A stretch of DNA of 51,457 nt from Chromera velia (lineage: Eukaryota > Sar > Chromeraceae). The position numbers were made by a program, and so were the translations under genes. The stretch spans positions 1 to 51,457 of the forward strand of contig JAHBMJ010000286.1 in NCBI GenBank assembly GCA_018398765.1, in the 5' to 3' direction. Below, one piece after another: positions 9,902 to 20,894 of the stretch; position 1 is the first letter of the stretch; each line of letters starts with the position of its first letter. Below the pieces are notes generated by a model that had not been told where the DNA came from, did no database searches, and saw only the letters and a list, made by a program, of their open reading frames with translations.

Positions 9902-12900
9902 TCTCTCTTTCTCTCTTTCTCTCTTTCTCTCTTTCTCTCTCTCTCTCTCTCACTCTTGCTTGCTTGCTTGCCGGTTTACTTGCATATCACTTCTCTGTTA
10001 TTGTTGATGCCTTTGACTGTCTCTGTAACTGTCTGTCTTCCTCTCTACCTTGCTGTATACAGACATCAAATGTGGAGGTGTGAAAGTGACAAACGCAGGA
10101 ACTGTGAACATATCAGACACCGTCTCGGGGGTCACCTCCATCACAGGTGCCTGTGGGGTCATGAGTATGGAGGTGATTGCCCTCATGCTGGGAGATGGCA
10201 ACACAGTGACCATCGACGGCAACGACGACGACCTCACGCCCGCGCCAACATGGAATGCCGGGATTACCATCGAGTACAGGTAAGAGATGGAAAGAGGTAA
10301 GAAGAAGACAGACAGATTCTTTTGGAGAATATATTGGATAGGGAATTCAATCGTTCACTCAGTTTCTCTCTCTTAAGATTACTTGTCAGAAGAAGAACGT
10401 CACCATTATTGAAAGAAGTTCTGTTTCATCTGGAAGCGCTGTAAGTCGAATTACAGAAAAAAATGCTTCAAAAGAGTTGGAGTCCTTCCTTGTTGATAGC
10501 CGACGGAAAATTTTGACGACGCTTTCGGAAATGGACAGCCCAACCGGTCTCTGCTCGCACTGTTTCTTTTTGCACGACCATAAAGGAAGAAAACAAGAAA
10601 TTCAAGGCTGAGGTCGGGCCAACCATATATAAAAACATCAGCACTTGACATTTCAAGAGAGGACCCTGCTGTCTGCCTGGCTGCAGGTACGACAACGGAA
10701 TCAAAAGTTCCGAAGACGCATCCATGATATGCCAGGGAGTCAGAAGCTCCATATCCACAGCCCTGTGGTCGAATGCGACAACGCCCATTTGTGAAAGTTA
10801 GTGTGGTAGCTTTTTTTTCCTTGTGAGCCAACAATTTTATATGGACGCCTCAACGCGCATCGTTTTTGACAGACTTGACCCCAAAAGGAATTCCGGACTT
10901 TTCTTCCGCCCTGCTTCTCTTTCTTTTTCTCTCCTTTGTCTTCTCTTTTCCCCTTCTGCAAGAACATGATATCCAACTGCATGCTTCTTCTCTCGTTCTT
11001 TGGACGAATGCAGTCCAGCATTCCGATCTGCACTTTTTCTTTGAGAAACCTTTTCAAGCAAACAGAATCTTTTCTCCCTTTCTTTTTTCCTTCACCGCTC
11101 GCAAGAGTTGTTTGCAGAGGCGTCCAGCCCTCCGCTTTTGACAGGGTATGCAGGATGCCAGTCAAAGCGTCTATGATCAGAGACGGCTCTTGGATGACCG
11201 ATGACTCTGTCTCCCTCTCTTGCCCCACAGGCCTCATCCCTGAGGGCACTTCTACTGTGCAGTGCATCCCTCTGTCAGAGATTCTACTTGTAAACTGGCA
11301 TATGAATAGAAAACTGACTTGTGAAGGTCTGTCTGTGTGTTTGCCTCCGTGTCTGTCTGTTTGTGTTTTTATCTATTTCCACAATGATTGTCGTGATTTG
11401 AGATCTTCAAGAAACATCCATGCAGGCTTTGACGGATCATATGGAAAGGCAAACATAGCATCCATACATACAACTATGTCCATCGTTAGTTCAAAGAAGT
11501 GCATCAAATGAATCTGAAAGATCGCTCTAAAATCCTTTCACTCCATTCCATGCATCAGCGGAAACGAGAAGCTCAAGAGATGTGAAGACAAAAGGCTAGG
11601 GGGGGGCACTTCAGCCAGTTACACCATGGTTACTGACCCTAGACCCCCCCCTTACAACGTATAACATGTAACCATCAGTCAAAAGTGGTGCCAATCGATT
11701 AGTTATGTTTGGTTACTCACAAAATTTGCTTTAAGATTGTTAAATAATTCAGGTTATGGTCAAAAATGATGAAAAATGATGTGTCACACTCACTTTGCCC
11801 CCAAATCCCCCATAACCGGGTAATCCATAACCTTTTTTGACCCCCCTCAAAAATGAAGTAACCTCCTTCAAAAAATATTCAAACGTGTTCTAAACATCAT
11901 TTTGAATGCTTTTAAAAGTTGAAAATTTGGTCGGTTACGGAGGTTAAAATGCTCGTAACCGGGTAACCTGTAACCTCTTTGTGTAACAAAGATAAAAAGG
12001 TGGTAACCCAAAGTAACCGCATAGCCTACACTTCAAAAACATCAGATTTTGATGTAACTTGACCAGGCGGAGCTCCAAGTTGCCGGACTAGCTCGCAAAA
12101 ATCTGTTTTTATTCATATTTTATGTTATTTTGGGCTCAAAATCCACCATAACTTTCCAGAGTGCCCCCCCCTAGACAAAAGGAGGATGGCCAATCAAGCA
12201 ATAAGCTCAATATTTCCCCGCCCGCCTGCAGATCTAAACTCCCCTGGGCTGATGCTATGTCCCAACAATATCAACATAATAACAGACAATAGAAACAATA
12301 CGTTTGTGGAGATATACTCCCCCTGGCCCGTGTACACAGACGACATTGCATTGAAAGACCCACAGACAAAGAGTAGGGCAAGGCCTGCGCTGACTTATAA
12401 CTTTGGACCTCTGGACAAGTTTCCGTTTGGGGACGATGTTATCACTGCAGCTGTTTAGGACAGGTACGTTTGCCTCATAAGACTTTACTTTGCACTGTGC
12501 CTTTCGATATGTGTGTCATTTTTCAAGCATTTTTTGCGTTTTTCCTAAAGCCTCTTTTCTTTTTTTAAAACCAAAAATTTCCGCTGTAGATTTAGAAAGA
12601 GTAGGCAGTCAACAGGAAACAGAAATCTCCTAATGAGGCCTCTCACCTCTAACCCCACCTCCTGCCTGTTTTGCTTCTGTTCTGTATTATCACGTGCAGG
12701 TACGGCAACGTCAGCTCTTGTGACTTCCATGTGGTCATTCGAGGTTGGTCGTGAGTGAATATCAACGTTACCGTTCGTGAGCGACGATTCAGGAAGCTTT
12801 CTTCACTGTCCCTCTCGTGACTATGTTCTGGTAATTTCACTGTCGGCACTCTGCACCTTTTTTCTAAGTATGCTTTCCTTCATATTCTCATTCTTTCATT

Positions 12901-13274
12901 CCACTTAGCTATCAACCTCTTCTCGATCCCTTCTTTTCCTCTCTCCGCCCTTGGACTCAATTTCATCGACGACCACCCTCTCTCCCCCCTTCTCCCTTCC
13001 TTTCTATGTAGACACGAAGGCCTCAGCCATTGGGCGCGTGAGAGTCAACGATAGTGACCCATTCGTGACCTATGCAGAAGAACCCTCGGTGTTCAACAAC
13101 GTAGACAAACTCTCAGACTTGAAGATAGGGTACTCGATCCTCTCAGTAACCCAATTGAGAGTGGGCACGTACATCGTAGAGATCTCTGCAACTTCATGTA
13201 AAAAGAGAGATACGGGGGCCCGGGTTAGATTCATTGAACTTCGGTCGGGGACTGTAATGGTGGTCGCTCAGTAG
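8557..13274 (+). CDS. Extracellular CCP (sushi) and HYR domain protein, 3' part
   Basis: Seven exons join in frame: 8557-9000, 10063-10279, 10687-10796, 11162-11326, 12232-12463, 12700-12743 and 13012-13274, all with GT..AG borders and matching phases, giving about 491 codons. The first exon begins in phase 1 after CTGTGCAG, so upstream exons are missing. Cysteine spacing in exons 3 and 4 (ASMICQG, ALWSN, PICE; then VSLSCPTGLIPEG, TVQC, LTCE) looks like CCP domains. Exons 5 and 6 form a HYR domain: LMLCPNNINI, FPFGDDVI, then RYGNVSSCDFHV. Such domains occur in cell-surface or secreted adhesion proteins. A TAG at 12456-12458 interrupts the HYR domain, so the gene may be dead or the base may be an error. 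The fourth acceptor is the least certain. Confidence 0.65.
9251..9960 (+). repeat. Pyrimidine microsatellite array in intron 1
   Basis: About 700 bp of TGTC, TTTC, TTGC and TCTC units run without break inside the intron 9001-10062. The plus strand is almost purely C/T, which gives long meaningless Ser/Phe/Leu frames. Confidence 0.95.
11596..12174. mobile_element. MITE with 8-bp target duplication, hAT-like
   Basis: This 579-bp element has terminal inverted repeats starting CTAGGGGGGGGCACT at the left; the right end reads the same on the other strand. The 8-bp duplication ACAAAAGG stands at 11588-11595 and 12175-12182. The 8-bp size suggests a hAT-type transposase. The interior has no coding frame and repeats GTAACC/GGTTAC motifs many times on both strands. 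It lies within the intron 11327-12231 of the CCP/HYR gene. Confidence 0.88.
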
Positions 13275-13453
13275 GTCGTTCACCTGTTACCCTGGGGGGT
13301 GAAAAGAGTGAGGGTTTCTTTGGGATGTCTGAGAGACCTGGATAGGCCTTTAGGGGTGGGGGAGGGGGTAGGGAGACCAGAGGGCCTATATATATAGCAA
13401 CATAACAACCTTCTTCTTCCTCCTTTCCCTCTGTCGGTTTTCTGCTCCCTCAG

Positions 13454-13894
13454 AATACCCAGAAATTAAGAGAGGCAGAGGGATTGCTTTTTCCCAAAAA
13501 TTCGCCTTCCAAAGTGACCGAAGAAGCAAAAGCCTGGGAGGGGCGACTAGAAGATTATGAAAACTTACCAGAAGAGAACAACGAGGAGACGTTCAGATTG
13601 ATGAATAAAAACCCCGAGTTGTTAGAGAGGGAGAAAGAAAAATGAAGAGTATCCGACGCTCTGCTGCAGAACTACAAAGGGTTGGTTAAGCTAGGAGCTG
13701 CCGACATGACTGAATTCCTGTCGGTAGAAGAAACAACACCCAACACTGATGATGAGATGAAACTAGGTCATCTGTTTGTAGCCCTGCAGGCCCCCTATGT
13801 CCACACAGAGAGTCTTGCCCCATCGGAATATCAGAGAAGCAGAAGCCTCCACGCATCCTCATCCAAAGGAAGAAAGATCAATCCTGCCCCCTAA
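13454..13894 (+). pseudogene. Unrecognised charged protein frame with a stop
   Basis: The frame opens after an acceptor-like CTCCCTCAG, reads a charged helical stretch (LREAEGLLFPK, later MNKNPELLEREKEK), meets TGA at 13643-13645, and continues in the same frame to 13894. Further fragments in a different frame (14048-14157) again follow a CCCCTCAG. I do not recognise the protein. It may be the older part of the locus that ends in the ubiquitin fossil. Confidence 0.35.
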
Positions 13895-14159
13895 AGCAGA
13901 CTCAGCAGGACAGAAAACAGCTTCTTGCAACCAATCACCTAAAATGAAGTGCTGCAATCCCCATTCTCAGGCAGAGTAGTGCTCAGGGAGGCCAGACAGA
14001 ACGGTATGCATATGCGATCTGTCTCTATTGTGCTCCCCCCTCAGGCAACAGATACAGCCCCCTCAGGAAGAAACAGGACAGAGAAGAGAAGGGGTGTTCC
14101 CGTCTCCTTTAGAATGTCTAGAGGGGCCTCTGAAATCTGAACAGACACTACAGAGAGCC

Positions 14160-14435
14160 AATTGGGTGTAGACCGTGTGGGCATAGGTATACGGGCCCTC
14201 AAGGCACTCATCCGCAGTCTGTATGCAAGCATAGGGCCCCAGTCTGTCAGTGAGCAATTGGGTATAAACCGTGTGGGCATAGGTATGTGGGCCCTCAAGG
14301 CACTCACCTGCAGTCTGTATGCAAGCATAGGGCCCCAGTCTGAGCAATTGGGTGTAAACCGTGTGGGCATAGGTGTACGGGCCCTCAAGGCACTTACCCA
14401 CAGTCTGTATGCAAGTATAGGGCCCCAATCCGAGA
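14160..14435 (+). repeat. Three tandem 90-96 bp units
   Basis: Units begin at about 14160, 14256 and 14346, each starting AATTGGGT. Two periods (96 and 90 bp) differ by 6 bp and both are multiples of three, so the frame is kept. One plus-strand frame reads LKAL..SLYASIGPQS three times. Confidence 0.85.
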
Positions 14436-14692
14436 CAGTAGAAGAGTCAGGCCCTCTCGGACAGAATTTGAGGAAATTGGTGGAATTGGGGGCTGTCGAC
14501 CTGTTCGGACCAAACGATCTAGACGAGACTGCAAATTTGCCTTTGGGGACCGATGTGCTTACAGATGGAAGGGGAAGGGCAAAAAACGGTGTGGTCCCTC
14601 TCTTTGTCGCCCTACGACTTATGGCCTGCCTCATCGTCTTTCTTTTGACGTTGTGGGGTTGCCTCTCTACCCCTGCATGCAAGACACAGGGA
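14162..14692 (+). CDS. Open frame of repeats and a hydrophobic segment, running into ubiquitin
   Basis: One frame runs through the three repeats, then a middle part (LDETANLPLGTDVL), then a hydrophobic stretch (RLMACLIVFLLTLWG), and enters the ubiquitin pseudogene without a stop. No family is recognised. It may be a fossil of a longer ubiquitin-fusion gene, or the frame may be open by chance. Confidence 0.3.
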
Positions 14693-15162
14693 ATGCAAAT
14701 CTTCGTCAAGACTTTGAGCGGAAAGACAGTCATAATTCATGATATGCATCCTTCTAACATCACAAAATAATGAAGCAAAAGATTTGGGAAAAGACAGGAA
14801 TTCTCCCCTACCAACATCGCCTCAACTTTGCTGGAAAGCAGCTTGAGGACGGTTTGACCCTCTCTCACTATAATATCTAAAGGGAGTCCACCCTGCGGCC
14901 CATCCACTCAGGAATTTTTGGTACCAGAACTTTAAGACCCCTGCCAAATTTTCCCTTTTTTGCCCTCCCCTTGCCAAACTTTCCCACAAAGGCTTAAATA
15001 AGGCAAAAAATACTGCTGAAATCAAAACATCTGACCCATCAAAGGCTGATTTTCTGTAGTCTTCAATAGTAAATATTCCCAAGCTGAAGACCCCTTACCA
15101 ATTTTTCCAGAGTGGATGGGCCGTGGTCCACCCTTTCTTAACTCTTCTGGCTTCTAGGAGGG
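14693..15162 (+). pseudogene. Ubiquitin pseudogene, split by a MITE
   Basis: The sequence opens with MQIFVKTLSGKT, then after a one-base loss near codon 25 continues with the equivalents of residues 26-61, including FAGKQLEDG around Lys48 and TLSHYNI. Codon 62 is TAA (14878-14880), followed by RESTL. A 231-bp MITE interrupts at codons 65-67. Beyond it the frame resumes with the duplicated STL and ends in a decayed tail (L..FWLLGG) matching the LRLRGG end at 15157-15162. Most positions are still recognisable, but frameshift, stops and insertion leave no function. Confidence 0.9.
14895..15125. mobile_element. MITE inserted in the ubiquitin pseudogene
   Basis: This is a 231-bp element with inverted ends sharing CGGCCCATCCACTC. 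The 8-9 bp duplication GTCCACCCT stands at 14886-14894 and 15126-15134. A duplication of that length suggests a hAT or Mutator-type enzyme. There is no coding capacity. Ubiquitin coding sequence resumes right after the second target copy, which fixes the borders. Confidence 0.85.
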
Positions 15163-16790
15163 GTTCGGTCAGTCTAGAGCGCATCCCCCTTTGTTCACTT
15201 CGCTACTCATCCTTTGGAAATCGGATCGTTTCAATGCATTCTTTGCATATTTCTTGTAAATGTCGTCGGTACTTTTTTCAGTACCGCTTAATTCCTCTTT
15301 AGGTTTTGGCATCCGCGTTCTCTTTGCCTTTTCCTTTTCTTGACGAAACGTTCGCTTTTCACCAAGTAAAGCATTTGTCTACTTTTGAAATTCCGTATTC
15401 CATTCCCACAGTCTGAAAACTCTCGAGTGACGATGAAATTTGTTTGGCCAACTAGATTATCATACAGGATTGAGACCAACTGCATTGTTTAATCAGACAT
15501 TCTTGATTCATTGGCGGCCTTTGTGTTTAATTCTACTCGAGACAGACGTATTCAGATGGAGGGACAAACATCGTTTAAGTTTGATGAATTGTATTGCTGT
15601 ATTTGTTTCCGTTGTTGTTGACTTTTCCATGCAGGCAGTCTTCTTTTGGCTTTTGGCTTGCCATCCTCTGTGCCTGGTGTTTTTGTGTCTTCTCAACATC
15701 CCGCGTCTTCTTCTACCATGTACTCTTTGAGACAGAGAGTTAAAAAGCGTGAGCGTACACCTTCAATTTCAAAATTTTCTTAGTGCCTTTCTTTGCCCCC
15801 CTATCATGACTGACCGAGGTGTTTTTCAATTTGGATCTTCGTATGTCTACGCACTTCTGAGTTTTTGTGGATGTTTCTTTCTTATCCTCTTTTCTCCCGC
15901 ATCCTCAATGACATGTTTCCACAAAAGTTCAGCTTACTTTCATCCCTCTAGTCGTCCTGCTCTTTGCCCTCTTTAAAATTGTTGTATGCTTCAATCCAGT
16001 GCTGTTCTTTATGCTTTTCTCAACCAAGCCTTATGCATACTTTTATTTCCACATCCTATATGCAGCAGCAGCCCAGTTTGCAGTACTAGCTGCAGCAGCA
16101 ACAGGCGCCAAGATGAGTGGAAATGAGCGACAGACGAGCAAGCGTCAGCTGCGAAACGCCTTACATTTAACTCCTACCCTGAGGGACTTTCTTACACACC
16201 GACTGTTTACCTTTGTTTTATGAATGGACTTTTTACTTTTTTTTTCTAAAAAAAAATCCACACGGGATCTCGCGTCTACTTCTTCTTGATGTCTGACAAC
16301 CGGCCCCTTCAAAATCTCACTGCTTGACTGACGGACGACCATTCCATCCATGGAAAAGACTTCCGCTTGCCAGTGCCATCCAATCTGCGCCATTTTCAAC
16401 CCCACTAGAGTTCCGGGTTCTTGCGGGAACAGCAAAAGGTCGGTTGCTGCACAGTACTGACAGCAGGTCACTCGGCAAAAGTTACGGATTACGCCCTCGG
16501 ATTTCCAGCCTACAGTTAATTTTTGTCTTGATGAGAGCCACGTATAGGAGGGTAGGATGCATATAGGGAGGGGGGTATGCATATACATTTATTGAGGGAA
16601 GGGATGCATATAAAAGGGGGGGCAGGGTAGTTGGCTCTGGCCTGCAAACTTCAAAATTTTGTTTCTCCTTTTTTAGCGAGAAAAGAGGCCCTTACACGCC
16701 TTGCTTGAATTCTGTCTGTTTGACATTTCTTTTTGCATGAGCAGCACTGAACTCTTGTTGCCCCCCGTGTTTGTCTCTCTCTGTCTGTCT

Positions 16791-16843
<53 letters not shown>

Positions 16844-17250
16844 TCTCTCTCTCTCTCCTTCTCTCTCTCTCTCTCTCTATCTATCTATTTTCTCTGGAGA
16901 AGAGTCTGCAGATCTTGGAGGCTTTTATAGAGGGGACCGGATGTGCAGATAATTTCTTTTTTTTTTAATTGTTTTTTGTTTGATTTGTTTCTTAGTATAA
17001 TTTGTTCACCTCCCACCCATACACGTATATCTCCGTCCCTTACATCCCCCAGGGCTTTTTATTCTCATTTTCTGGCCTCACATTTTCTTTTCTGTCTGAA
17101 TCTCAAATCCACGTGCAGCGACTTCAACTTCACCAGTGTTGCAGCGGCTAAACCTCTCTCATTTTTGCAGGTTCCGACGATGGCACTGCCCCAAAACTGT
17201 CGGAATGCGTCCATCCATAGGTCTTTTTCTCCCCTAAAATGCAGCATTTA
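15163..17250. other. Spacer without recognisable gene
   Basis: Short frames only. A CAG-rich spot at 16065-16110, repeated ATGCATAT at 16556-16610 and a CT array at 16771-16888 are the visible structures. Two acceptor-like CAG sites at about 17119 and 17170 flank short frames that I cannot assign. Confidence 0.5.
16771..16888 (+). repeat. CT dinucleotide array
   Basis: The stretch is mainly CTCTCT with scattered TGTC and TATC units; simple sequence without coding meaning. Confidence 0.95.
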
Positions 17251-18570
17251 GTAGGTTTTTTTTCATAAGCCTGTCCCAGCCCGTTTTTGAATTTTTATCG
17301 TAACGATGACCGATTGTATAGGAGTATTGAACTCAGCCGACCAAGAAATTTTTAATGCGAACACTGAGGATGCAGCGCAAGCTCCAGTACAAGTGAAAAG
17401 GAATAGTTGAGAAGAGGACACATAAGATGCATAAAGAAAGGAAAAAAAGAATTAATCGAATGATAAGAAGCCTTGCCAAGCAATTTGAAAGTTTCAAACA
17501 CTGTCACAGTGCACAATTTCAGTCGTTCACAAAGAGGTCTGCCGGCGTGTCATCAGCTCTCAGCCACCTATAATAGTCTTGACATGAGATATGCGTGGAC
17601 GTTCGCACCCATCCACCCACCCGTCTACCTGCTGTATGCGTCCTTGTCCCCTTATGCACCGCCCATCCCTCCACTCCTGAATCCCTCTGTCTTGTGATGG
17701 TCTCTTTCTGTGTTTGGAAACTTACATAAACAGTGGTGGTACCTTTTTGCTTTCTAAATTTATGCAGGTATGCAGGGAGCCAAACGACAGTTTCCGCCAT
17801 CTCCGCTGCGGCCCCCCCCCGGCCTTCGAGGTCTCTTTGTGACACAGCACCCCCCCCCCAAAGTGCTGCGGGTTGAACCCTTCCCTCAGTTAATCTTGTG
17901 CCTGCACGGTTATTGCCTGGGATGCTGTCCTGATGCATTGTGTCCGCATGGCCACTACAAAATAGGTGCGTGGAATGATAATTGTTGTCTGAGAAGTGTA
18001 AGTGTGTGGCGGGGAGGGGAGGAGAGGGGGAGTGACTGAGTGAATGAAGAAGTGTAGGTGTCGATGTGCCCGTGCTTATAAAGAGCAGAGATGGAAGTAT
18101 AAAAAGAAATGTGAATATTCACGTTTGGAAAGTATGATAATGAATTTGATCAACAAATGGGTGGGTAAGTCAATGGCTCGGTGATCTAGCTCGGTGATGG
18201 AGTAGTTAAGTAAATAATAATAAAGAAATGAATGTCATTGAATACATGACTGATCGAAGGAAAAAAGAGGGGAACGAAGAAGTGAATAAAGAAACTTTAA
18301 GCTAGACAGAGAAATACACATGTAAAAAGACGCAGAAGAAGAAAAAGAGGAAAAGCAGGTATGAGAAGGAAAGAAGAAAGGAAAGAAGGAAGGAAGGAAG
18401 GAAGGAAGGAAGGAAGAAAGGAAGAAAAGAAGAAAGGAAGAAAGGAAGAAAGGAAGAAAAGACGGTGCAGAAAATTTTTTAAGTTCTCTACATGCTGTCC
18501 TCTTAACTTTCAAATTCATCCTTTAATTCACTTGTAACCCCTTTTTCCCACTCTCTTCTTTTTCTGCAGC
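17251..18570. other. Spacer, possibly holding upstream exons of the next gene
   Basis: A frame at 17770-17965 follows TTTATGCAG and ends before GGTGCGTGG, so it could be an exon, but the translation (rich in Pro, Cys and His) matches nothing I know. A purine array of GAAG units lies at 18360-18462. The stretch ends at the acceptor TTTTCTGCAG just before the next gene. Confidence 0.4.
18360..18462 (+). repeat. GAAG/GGAA microsatellite
   Basis: About 100 bp of purine-only tetranucleotide repeats on the plus strand. Confidence 0.95.
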
Positions 18571-18580
18571 TAAACCTTTG

Positions 18581-19567
18581 ATGCTCCTCTTGCCAGGCAC
18601 CTCTGCAAGTGCAAGAGCTCTCGTTCTCCCTTTGGGACCCCCGCCGTCATCCCCAGCTGGTCCAGGAAGTATGCTAAGATCAGTAACAGCAGCATCAGCA
18701 GTAGTAGCAGCAGTACGGGTAAGGCCTCCAGGAGTTCCCCTTTTCAATCGTTTTATGTCTGGTCTGCCACCACCCCCACCACCGGGACCCCCTCCAGCTG
18801 CCGTCCCACCTGTGGCACCCCCAGTAGCAGCAGGATCAGCAGGAGGACGTGTACGAGCCCGCCATTGTTCTTTCCGTCTGCCCAAGCCAATTCGTCTTAC
18901 CAATCTGAGAGAACAGCACCGGCAAATTGCCAGGGACTGCAGACGACACGGGGAGGCCTTCATTATAGAGGGGCCCACAGACCTCCATGCGTTCAGCCTC
19001 CTGGACTTTGTTCTGGAAGAGCACGGGCATTTGTTAGGGATGAAGGGGTGGAGGGTGCTCAGGAAGGTGATGAAGGCAACAGGTAAAGAAAACGTGCAAA
19101 AAATGAAGAGGGTGTTCGACAAGGAGGGCGTCGAATACCATGCTCTGATAGACTCGGATGCCAAGAAGCAGAAAGCAATGCTGGAAGACAGGGCGTTTCA
19201 GTGGGGGGAGGATGGAAAAGATTTGGAGCGCTCGCTAGGCAAGAAGAAGAAGGGAAAAGGAAAGAAAAAGAAGTCCTATTATGCCAAGCCGGCGGACCTC
19301 CTCGATGCTCTCTTCTCAGCCGACAGTCCCTGGCAGGACTTCCTGAGCTTCCTTCGCGAGAAGGGGGTGATCGACCCCGCACCTCCAGGGATGTCTAAAT
19401 GGGAGCCTATCGACCTCTCGGACTCCTCTTCTGAGGACGAGGACGGGGAGGATGACGAGGACATTGGGGGAGGTGAGTTTGAAGAGGAAAAGGGTGAGTC
19501 TAAAGAGGAAGAGAAGTCCAATCCTGACTGGGATAGGCCAGACAGGAGTGAGGAGGACGAACAGTAG
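18581..19567 (+). CDS. TOPRIM/OLD-like domain protein
   Basis: This single open frame encodes 328 residues. The first 90 residues are Pro/Ala/Arg-rich with almost no acidic residues and a poly-Pro run, and could be an organelle targeting region or a disordered linker. From about 120 the protein shows the pattern of a TOPRIM fold as in OLD-family nucleases: EGPTD at 130-134, ALIDSD at 188-193 and KDLERSL at 213-219, giving the conserved Glu, Asp-x-Asp and later acidic residue that bind metal. No ATPase domain is visible. A basic KKKKGKGKKKK patch follows, and the last 40 residues are strongly acidic. The acceptor TTTTCTGCAG at 18560-18569 suggests an upstream exon, so the ATG at 18581 may be internal. 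The TOPRIM call rests on motif order alone. Confidence 0.55.
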   Translation: MLLLPGTSASARALVLPLGPPPSSPAGPGSMLRSVTAASAVVAAVRVRPPGVPLFNRFMSGLPPPPPPGPPPAAVPPVAPPVAAGSAGGRVRARHCSFRLPKPIRLTNLREQHRQIARDCRRHGEAFIIEGPTDLHAFSLLDFVLEEHGHLLGMKGWRVLRKVMKATGKENVQKMKRVFDKEGVEYHALIDSDAKKQKAMLEDRAFQWGEDGKDLERSLGKKKKGKGKKKKSYYAKPADLLDALFSADSPWQDFLSFLREKGVIDPAPPGMSKWEPIDLSDSSSEDEDGEDDEDIGGGEFEEEKGESKEEEKSNPDWDRPDRSEEDEQ

Positions 19568-20894
19568 GTAGACGAAGTTCAACAGATAGGTGCATGTTCA
19601 GTGGTCTCTCTAATTAAGGGAACCAAAAAAGCAAATTGCGTGGGGTAGGACAAGGGTGTGACGGTTTGCATCTTGTCGGGTGGAGAGAGTGAAATTGTTC
19701 GGCAGTTTGCATGGATCTAGAGGGCCCCCCGACACCAAGTTGCCAGTGAGGGCGCGGTTGTCTGGCTGGGGTGGGTGGGACACAGTGTATATGGGGGGTT
19801 GAAGGTTCTTTTGGCTAGGGGTGTCTTTGTTTCACTGGGTAGGGTTGGGCATCTGCTGAGGCATAGAGGGATATCGGTTCTGAAGAGAGGGAAATTAATG
19901 ATTGTTGCTTTTTGTTCGTAAGCCTACGCTGCTCTGGGAGCCTCTGGCAGCTTAGCCTCACCCGAGGGCAAAGGGTGAGCAAGAAGCTCACAGCCGTTGT
20001 CTGCACATACCCCATCAGAGCAATATCAGAGGGGTTTGGAACAGAAAGAGCAAGATCTGGATGCACGACCAAATTCTGGGATCATAGGGGTGAGGTGACG
20101 ATCTGTTCTTTCTCCAGAAACAAATATAGATAAGACAAAGCTTCGAACAGAACATGACAGAAAGCAGGCAAAACAGAGGGTAGAGAGTCGGAGTGGAGAA
20201 GGTACGCAGAGAGCATCTAGCGCCCATAGATAGAGATTGATTCTGTTCAGAAAAACGTAGCCCCGGCCTCAAATGGGTATGGGGATCTGTTGCCGGGAGG
20301 ATTTTGAATCGGTAGTCGGGGGCATCATCGTCTTTCTCCGGCGGCACAGAGACGGGGGGCATATGGGGGGTGCATGGGGGATCATGGGGGGCGTTTACAT
20401 CAGTGAAGCTCCGCGTCCTCCATGGGGAAGGGGACAGTATCTTTCGGTATATAGGTAGGCAAAACCATTAATAGTTCTTTTTCCGTCTTCTCCCTCGCGC
20501 CTCTCAGAGTTCCCATTCTACCCCTGGAGTCCTCCGCTGGTGCCTCAGCAGAATGTCTGTAGGCAGCTCTCTCTGCAGGGCTTGCAACTTTTTGTAGTAG
20601 GGGCCTATCATCATACGGTGCCTTCCTCCCATGGAAGCAAACAAAGGGCAGACAGGTGGGGAGTCAGGGAGAGGGAGGCGGAGGGTGTGTTTCATACCCA
20701 TAGGGGGGTACGCTTCGTGGGTTCCTCCTTACAGAAAAAAAGGTAAAGAGAATTGCATTATCATCATCATAAACAGACTATCCACACTAGCTTTGTAAAA
20801 CGGAGTAGAAGTAGATGGGAGGACCCTTCAACCATCGAGAGGGATCTCCCATTGTTCGAACTTATCACAGATACCACTAGGCTAAGTAGTACCA
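19568..20894. other. Spacer, no confident gene
   Basis: Minus-strand frames at 20504-20632 (starting MGGRHRMMIGPYYKK) and 20220-20362 (starting MPPVSVPPEKDDDAPDYRF) look more protein-like than average and could be exons of a minus-strand gene, but I could not join them or assign a family. Confidence 0.35.

Noticed and set aside
9097-10300. Long frames of Ser, Phe and Leu
   Set aside because: Translations of a pyrimidine microsatellite inside an intron.
12456-12458. Stop codon reassignment explaining TAG in HYR and TGA/TAG in gag
   Set aside because: The MYND gene, oxidoreductase and transporter read through hundreds of codons with no internal stops and end in normal ones; three different stop codons would need to be recoded.
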